The notes under the pieces were generated by a model, which saw nothing but the letters and a program-made list of their open reading frames with translations, ran no database searches and was not told the DNA's origin. Shown piece after piece: positions 58,501-64,000 of a stretch of DNA of 64,000 bases. The translations under genes were made by a program, and so were the position numbers. Position 1 is the stretch's first letter; each line of letters opens with the position of its first letter. Source of the stretch: Albugo candida (taxonomy: Eukaryota > Oomycota > Peronosporomycetes > Albuginales > Albuginaceae); contig CAJNAR010000159.1 in the NCBI GenBank assembly GCA_905220665.1, positions 248,001 through 312,000 on the forward strand. The letters are read 5' to 3'.

Positions 58501-59739
58501 ACGGAACAAACACTCATTTCCGGAGAAGAAGCTCGTGTCGAACTACGAAAAGAGCGTGCCGATGTTATACAAAATATCGCTTTGGAAATCAAAGCACGTG
58601 AGTGTCAGAAGTTGTTGCGTGGCTTACAGTCACAAAAATATCAGAAGAATAGCTGGCCATTTCAAAAACCAGTCAAGGCTCTTTTCCCTTTACTCGAGGC
58701 TGATTACTTTGAGCTCATCAAGACACCAATGGATTTGGCCACAATTCAGGATAAGTTGAATTCATTCGAGTATTCCACATATGGTGACTTCATCCGCGAT
58801 GTTCGTCTTACCTTCGAGAATGCGATCTTGTACAACCGTGCTGACAAAGGACGGGAAGGGTGGAGTGTGTATGGAGCCGCTGTGTCGATGCTGAAAGTAA
58901 TTGACGACTTGTGGGGCACTGTCACATTGGAAGTGGCAGAGAAATTGCGCCGTCGAGAGGTATTGCGGAAAGAACGAGAACGTATTATGGAAGCCAAACG
59001 ACGGGAGGAGCAACGCTTGAAGGAAATACAGGATGAGGCTGATGCAAAAAAGCAGGAAACGGAGCCAAGCACAAAAGAATTGGCTCAAGCTCCAAAGCCT
59101 TTGATCAACTCAGTTTCCGCAACCTGTCGATCGGTCGAGATTGATTCTTTGACGTCACGGAACAAATCGTCGGACATCGTAACAAAATCAGGCAACAGTG
59201 GGATCGAAAACAAGTCAACTGCGGGTCCGTTTGCTGGTGCAACTGTTACTGTGGCATCATCGTCTTCTTCCAGCGACACCCGTCTCAAGCTTCAAGTCGT
59301 GAGCCGTTCCATTTCGAACATCTCGACGCCCGACCGGACTACTAACAAACTAGAACGGAAAGCGGAAGAAAGACGACGCAAACGAGCTCGAAAAGAAGAA
59401 GATCTAGCGAGAAAAGAGAAACGCCAACGCATTGCGATTGCAGCGACAGATGACGCGTTACGTGAGGCAGAAGCACGGAGTTGGCGACGGTTACAGCGAT
59501 TGGATGTAGCGAAAGCCATCATGCAACGGGAAGAAAGAGAACAGAAATTAAAAGAACAAGAGCAAGCGCGTCTACTGATGGAAAAGCAAAAATTTCACGC
59601 GGATGCGTGGACGGGGAAGTTGCTTCCATTGTCAAAATATAAGTCAAAAAGGGCAGAAGCAGATACTCCTTTTTGGCTTAAAAAGCGGAATAAGCTACAT
59701 GTATTGGACGTTTTTGCCGCCGGTATCGACGCTTGTTGA
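55594..59739 (+). CDS. Six-bromodomain protein, polybromo-like without BAH or HMG
   Basis: Single exon. The open frame extends 16 codons upstream without an ATG; the first ATG at 55594 gives 1381 aa. Six bromodomain-like units lie near 55615-55930, 56160-56490, 56520-56930, 57110-57450, 58165-58500 and 58590-58930. Each has a ZA-loop (K)xPMDxxT-like block; unit 2 has degenerated (ILRRMHLFGVQKKL). The acetyl-lysine Asn (YN or FN) is present in units 2 (NCLVYNS), 4 (NCMKYNN), 5 (NAIDFNS) and 6 (NAILYNR). It is replaced in unit 3 (NCIQYWS) and unit 1 (NSILSSE). A Lys-rich run lies at 57815-57925. The C-terminal 250 residues are charged and coiled (RRKRARKEEDLARKEKRQR). Six bromodomains recall PBRM1 of the PBAF remodeller, but no BAH or HMG box is seen. 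A chromatin acetyl-mark reader is the likely role. Confidence 0.9.
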   Translation: MSTMISATTHAECVRLLELVTNKRVQETWSWMFMESTQPSSIKIKKPMDLNTVKKNLGSKPSRCRFKSHEKFAKDVRLVFQNSILSSEPNTSVYNAAQHLLRVFETAYAKAKENGLSASTSESLSAECVHSVPKVERINSQNSECDDNLKPPRTLTTESTSNPAVNPQNNSIRPEDSPPVLAQESIKMTDSLQLSCKNVLLKVMRYKEGNVVPAAPFLKPVDLTHFPDYRIKILRRMHLFGVQKKLKSGSYATLEDFAADVRLVFSNCLVYNSDVVLSKMIRQHATVLMKLFETQLEKQCGGSWPGITERWHCHQILQEVLAHRIQVPGKEKDEQSYSVKSGEETAQWFKYPIQTYYDSIDQLPHEYFSIIKHPMDLGTVTSRLHEPRYQFVPEFAFDIKLIFDNCIQYWSNDPHGRAYCDSANALLTVLKDQLHKRFGASVWLKMLFERERVTKSSLVAACKSGSAQAVVSIPLPKRAKSEAKQRSSRHEGSNPFSSKTRSAFLEKAQCQLILNKVRSHKMKGYGGIEIMTSGPFLHAVDVSKYPDYLSIVREPMDFAKIERKIKNDRYRTVHEFAADVNLVFTNCMKYNNDPIEGADIRTMASTLQNYFIHLYEETFHASNNVNRMAASCPSSTDSVLHGKSLKMSSFAERNLNTKILKHLTKPSEGVPRKPPSPEMKLCASPPAKLNIIGESEFSGKQEDEALRPNKDETKLEGVVSKDNASMNGSSKSLDVNSGLQRKKLKKEKKERKKKEKKEKKEKKRKRDKKRKENNEKPQASSVNESVRTLSVSRTLKDAFNHASEYPSESDTKSGAVKAPVTTTISAAKVISSLVSSKASSVEETSKKNGSSKSKKKFANDMSAWEYVCDNVISKVSKIEHISKLHFDQPLLKIFPQLTTEYLKMIGEPMDIATLRSQLQSHAISAPAEFVRKGSLIFQNAIDFNSAGDDASLHVREMSQHLLWYFQSLCTEQTLISGEEARVELRKERADVIQNIALEIKARECQKLLRGLQSQKYQKNSWPFQKPVKALFPLLEADYFELIKTPMDLATIQDKLNSFEYSTYGDFIRDVRLTFENAILYNRADKGREGWSVYGAAVSMLKVIDDLWGTVTLEVAEKLRRREVLRKERERIMEAKRREEQRLKEIQDEADAKKQETEPSTKELAQAPKPLINSVSATCRSVEIDSLTSRNKSSDIVTKSGNSGIENKSTAGPFAGATVTVASSSSSSDTRLKLQVVSRSISNISTPDRTTNKLERKAEERRRKRARKEEDLARKEKRQRIAIAATDDALREAEARSWRRLQRLDVAKAIMQREEREQKLKEQEQARLLMEKQKFHADAWTGKLLPLSKYKSKRAEADTPFWLKKRNKLHVLDVFAAGIDAC

Positions 59740-60768
59740 GAAGCGCTCTGGTTGAAGAAGTGCCCATGAAGTTGTGTATGGAGTGCCATGTTGACTTCTG
59801 CATGCACATGTAGTACTCGCATGGTTTGAAGTTTTACGTTTGAGAAAAGGACCAGTAAGCTACTTGTAGGTTTTGTCAGTAAAACACGATTTATTCGTTG
59901 ATAGCATCTGTGGGCCAGAGCATGGGCACCAGAAGCTCCTCTTTCAAAAGGTAATGAATGGAGCGACTTCATTATTATGGGTGTGTTTGTCAAGGATTTC
60001 ATTACACGTGTCTGTTCTTTGCCTACCCACCTTATCCTATTATTAGATCTTGACCGCGCGAGTATTATTATCACCTAGACCTTTTTTCAAACCTGTAGAG
60101 ACATCATTTTCCAAGCTTCTGCTTAGGTGCGTTCAAACCACTACTCACTTATCAGGAGAACAAATACTTCCGGTCAGGGATTTCGCTTGCACTTATCAAT
60201 TTGCCGCCTACTACGTACCTCGCAAACCGATACAAAGACGCAACTCTCAACCCTAAATTGTCGTAGATACTGATTCCTATCGACATTTCAAGGTTACAAA
60301 TGCTTACATCAACTGATGTTTGCTACACGTGTCCATGTATGTATAGTGCAAGCAAGACACTTATAACTGAAACCCCCTCTTTTTATGCGGCCAAATTTTA
60401 AAATTTCAATTTCATGCAGCCTATACTTCTAACGTGCCAATGACCGGTTTTAATAGCCTATCAGGAGTAGTGCATGTATGTAGGTTAATCAATCGCCATA
60501 ATCTTTAGGGATTCCGTAAAACACAATTGGAGGATCCATAAAATAGGATGTGCTCTATGGACAAGATCAGTTCAGAAGTTCATAACGCCCTCCGTATTTT
60601 TTTTTGCACTTACAGCTCCCCAAAGTAACCATGCCACGTGACAAAGAACAAAGGAAACACTTGTAGATGGCATCAATATATGCTACAGAAAACAAGAAGC
60701 AGAGAATTGCAGTCCATGGTGATGTGCATGAATTTGAAAGTAGCAGCGCCTACGGTGAAATGAATTCC
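59740..60768. other. Intergenic
   Basis: One kilobase after the bromodomain gene. The 159-codon minus-strand ORF overlapping its end is antisense to the coding region and rejected. The right end may include the 5' end of the transposase relic; I could not find its terminal repeat. Confidence 0.45.
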
Positions 60769-62701
60769 AGATGGAGAACGAAAATGAAGTGGAAGATGAT
60801 GACATAATTGTTGGGAATATTGAGATAGCTGTCCTTTCAGTGCTGGCCCAACGAGAGCAACCGACCAGTGCGGTATCTGGGAAGTTCGTCACGCACACAA
60901 AGGCGCAAGAAGGCGGTGCTGAATAGATATTAAACCGTTGACTGAATACTGGACGCTGAAACGATGTTTACAGAAGTTGGTGCTGAAGTGGATAACGAAA
61001 ATGATGCAGACTTGGATGATGAATTCGATGAAGACCAGGTTACTGAGTGGACCAAAGCTGATATCAGTTTGGCAGTTGAGAATCTCAAAAACCTAAATCG
61101 AAAGCCAAACAGGAACAACAATGCAGCACATGCGCGTGAAGCAGCGCTACTCGGGTACTTTCGACCACTCAGAATAGGAAAAACAAAGAAAGCGGCAAAT
61201 TCCATTATCTCAGATGCAGCAGGAGAAGGGTGTTACCTTTCTAGATCAATACGGACATGGGCTGGAACGTTTATGAAAGACGGGTCTCTGCCTCAGTCGA
61301 AAGAAGGAAACACGCCAAGCGATCAAGTTTCTTCAGAACGAGGACTGTATCATTACCCTGCAGCAATACCTCCGTGCAAATGAGTTCAATGTCGAAATTG
61401 CAAGCTTGACAAAATACACAAAAGAAGAAATCCTGTCCGAGTTAGGCTACGCACCTCGCCCAGAAATATCGGAACGAACGATGATGCGCCGGCTACAGTG
61501 CTTAGAGATAACCTAGAACGAAGTTGCGAACGGGATTTACATCGATGGTCATGAAAGAGAAGATGTTATTGAGTGTCGCTAAAAGTTTCTGGCCAGATTA
61601 GATAAACTTGATGCTCGCATGCCTGTTTTCCCTGCAAAAGATGATAATTTCGAGGAAAACCAAGATGATGTAATATGGCCAGCAGCGAACATTCAACCAC
61701 TTCTTTTGGTGACCCATGATGAAAGTACGTTTGCTGTCAATGTTGGGTTGAAGCGCCTTTGGATGCTGGATGGAGAACAACCATTGCACAAGAAAGGCCA
61801 AGGGAGATTCATTCATGTCAGTGACTTCCTTTTTCCAATTTCGGGACGCCTCGCCCCGGACCACGAAAGAAAAGATCAGTTTCCGACGCTGCCAGAACAA
61901 GCATGTGTGATCATGCACCCTGGTATTGAACACGACGGATGGTGGGAGGCAATAGACCTGTACAACCAGGTGCTTGATCGAGCACTTTCCATCTTTGAGG
62001 CACAATTTCTAGGCATGCAGGCCCTCTTTGCCTTTGCCAATGCCACCAGCCATGCTGCCTTTGCTGCCGATGCGCTCTGTGCAAACCGCATGAACGTGGG
62101 ACCTGGTGGCAAACAACATCTGATGCGACAAACGACTTGGGGAAAAGGAATTTACCGGGAATTGGTTTTTCCAGAAGGTCATGCAATTGAAGAACTTCTT
62201 GGTAAGACAAAGGGTATCAAACTTGTTCTTGGAGAGCGAGGACTTTGGCGTGCAAGCCTTAAACTTGAATGTCGCATGAAATGTTCTCCATCCAAACCGG
62301 ACTGCTGTGCCAAAAAAATCATGGCAAATAAGCCGGACTTTGTTCGCCGCCAGATATGCATGTTAGAAGAGCTTTTTGTTGGCGCCGGCCACATGGTAAT
62401 ATTTTATCCAAAATTTTATTGTGAACTCAGCTTCAGTGAGAACATTTGGGGCTCTGCCAAGCGGTACGCACGAAAACACTGCAACTATTCATGAACTGGA
62501 CTAAAGGACATGGTGTCAAAATCATTAAATTCGGTCAGTATGACCGAGATAAGGAACTACTATCGAAAATATCAGCGGTATATGGATGTTTACCGCAAAG
62601 GGTTAAGTGGTAAAGCTGCGGAATATGCCGTCAAAAAGTACCGTTCTCACCGACGCGTACCAAATTCAATCCTGATGGACATGAACTGCCTCACGGCTTA
62701 A
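60769..62701 (+). pseudogene. DDE transposase of fungal type, broken by a frameshift and three stops
   Basis: The N-terminal acidic and helix-turn-helix part is in one frame (60964-61383; SIRTWAGTFMKDGSLPQSKE). The rest is in another frame from about 61320 (LQQYLRANEFNVEI; GIYIDGHEREDVIECR; LVTHDESTF; KKGQGRFIHVSDFL; GERGLWRASLKLEC; MLEELFVGAGHMVIF; YPKFYCELSFSENIWGSAKR; YMDVYRKGLSGKAAEY; KKYRSHRRVP). In-frame stops are TAG 61514-61516, TAA 61580-61582 and TGA 62492-62494. Sequence on both sides of each stop matches the same family, so they are true lesions. The second catalytic position, FD in relatives, reads FANATSH here. I recognise this family from large copy numbers in mushrooms and Rhizophagus. 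An earlier start at 60769 (MENENEVEDDD) is possible. Terminal repeats were not found. Confidence 0.82.
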
Positions 62702-64000
62702 TACTACATTAACGGGACCATACTTTCGAAAATTCTTTTATAATTAATAACTTGTCAAACATGCTTCATAAAACGATCGGTCCCAACAGTATTACGTACG
62801 AAAGGTTTTAGTGTATAATCATTGATTTTCCGGCGGCCAAATATCGCTCGTCCCATAGGAAATGGCCGAAATTGGCCGAATTTCAGATCCCAACTATTCC
62901 ATCAACAATGAAGTTACGAACAGTTGGCCTTTAATATCTTTATGCGTACGTAGTCTATGTACTTTAAGATAATGGAATTCTTTTTGTTACATTGAATCTT
63001 TTTATGGAGAGAAAAAATTCTTGTCTACCGATTAAACGCGCTGGCGATAAGTGTCTTGCACTGTAACACTATGCCACATGCATACCTATACCGTCGGACC
63101 CTGCCACGTCATGGTAGCAATTGGCCAATTGGAGGTTGATTTTAGATTCAGACACCTCTCTCCCACTGCAACTCCTGCCAATCAGTAGGTGGCAATGGGT
63201 GTGGATGACGCAGCTGTGTCATCCACTTCAAAACCGGTTAGAGCAGCTAGTGCATAGAGTCGTCGGCAAAGTTAAGTCGGTATTTTGAAGGGGCAAGCGG
63301 GAGATCCGAAAGGATAAATCCATGCAGAAGGCAAAAATGATCGTACGTTGCAATGCTGAAATCTCTGACACCTGATCTTAAGTAACTTAAAAATCTTTCG
63401 AAACGGACGACCAAGTTGACATGTATGGTTTGCATAATTGTCAGCAGCAGAACCTTTGATGCTATCAAGCACAAATTCTCCATTGTTGTTGAAACGGACC
63501 AGAGTTGGTCACCCGCGCAATTACTGCAATCTTTTGCTCGATATCATCGGAATCCGATCCGGAAGGAGATCAAGGTTGAAGACGAAATTGGCCAGTTGGC
63601 TAGAATGCCTGGAGGCAATTTACGACTATTCGTAACAAGTGAGAAATTCTGCCAGAAGCTGGCCTATAAAAAGGTTTTTTTCCGGATAGGTATGCGCTAT
63701 TCATGGCTACGATATCCTCGACTCAATAATTCTTGAATATTTTCGGAATCGGACCGGAATTATCTACATCCAAAACACTGTATCGTTTTGGCTGCGATGT
63801 TCTGTACGAGAATTCTCGCTAAGCACTTGATCTGAAAGACTCGTTTTGTCTTTTTTGGCGGGTATTTTTTTTCTCTATCTCCTGTTCAGAGGCTTTGATG
63901 GTGGCTGGAAAATTAGTGAACAAATATGCTTCAGATGGAGGTACTCTTTGGCTCGTGGAAATGGGGCTCGTTACCAGCTGAGCGACTGAGGATGAATAAA
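62702..64000. other. Right-edge region, nothing firm
   Basis: Contains the repeated motif GGCCGAAATTGGCCGAAT near 62871-62881 and later GGCCAATTGG. It also holds overlapping ORFs on both strands (63247-63736) with protein-like stretches (QLARMPGGNLRLFVTSEKF) but no identified family. It may include the 3' end of the transposase element or another relic. Confidence 0.4.

Noticed and set aside
59595..60074. 159-codon minus-strand ORF
   Set aside because: Largely overlaps the 3' end of the bromodomain coding sequence on the opposite strand; no features.
62492..62494. Selenocysteine or programmed readthrough at TGA
   Set aside because: Two other in-frame stops, a frameshift and loss of a catalytic position show ordinary pseudogene decay.
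63247..63736. Possible Copia gag or other retroelement fragment at the right edge
   Set aside because: Short stretches look protein-like on both strands, but no conserved block supports a family.
1..64000. tRNA, rRNA, CRISPR array or bacterial operon signals
   Set aside because: I looked for B-box-like GGTTCGA sequences in clover-leaf context, regular spaced repeats and Shine-Dalgarno-led gene strings. The few GGTTCGA hits lie in coding or transposon sequence without a tRNA fold.

Overview
This is nuclear DNA from a compact eukaryotic genome. Most multi-exon genes have very short GT..AG introns (about 43-69 nt), and the intergenic spacers are AT-rich. Three things point to a stramenopile, most likely an oomycete. 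It has a flagellar-dynein assembly factor, so the cells are flagellated. It has mixed-domain signalling proteins (PH plus AGC kinase; WW-PDZ-coiled coil-PH). Its Gypsy and Copia retroelements read like oomycete elements. The genus (an Albugo-like white rust would fit) is inference only.

Left part (1-32 kb): a partial WDR26/GID7-like ubiquitin-ligase subunit (-); a coiled, tandem-repeat zinc-ribbon protein (+); VMP1 (+) followed by a second multi-pass membrane protein (+); a gene desert of about 8.9 kb that contains a 1.2-kb element with long diverged terminal inverted repeats; a PH-domain protein (+); a 12-exon PYROXD2-type oxidoreductase (+) convergent with a PH / NTF2-like / AGC-kinase fusion (-); mitochondrial ribosomal protein bL25 (-); CPSF2 with 13 exons (-); and the TMEM260-type O-mannosyltransferase (+). 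Exon joins given for these genes were worked out by hand. Each complete gene with listed exon joins sums to a multiple of three; the WDR26-like gene is partial and one of its joins is unresolved.

Middle part (32-43 kb): a small basic protein, a WW-PDZ-coiled coil-PH scaffold, the dynein assembly factor DNAAF2/kintoun (-) and a phytanoyl-CoA-dioxygenase family enzyme (+).

43.7-54.9 kb is a pile of nested, decayed transposons. A Tc1/mariner element sits in an inverted LTR copy. A Ty3/Gypsy element is split by a Ty1/Copia element. The Gypsy integrase region also holds a 306-bp solo LTR with a perfect 5-bp target duplication. The solo LTR is an uninterrupted paralogue of the LTR hit by Tc1, so the Tc1 insertion site can be read to the base.

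Right part (55-64 kb): a single-exon, six-bromodomain protein, and a broken DDE transposase pseudogene of a type I associate with fungal genomes. Housekeeping, membrane and RNA-processing genes dominate. I found no CRISPR array, no recognisable tRNA or rRNA, and no convincing secreted effector.
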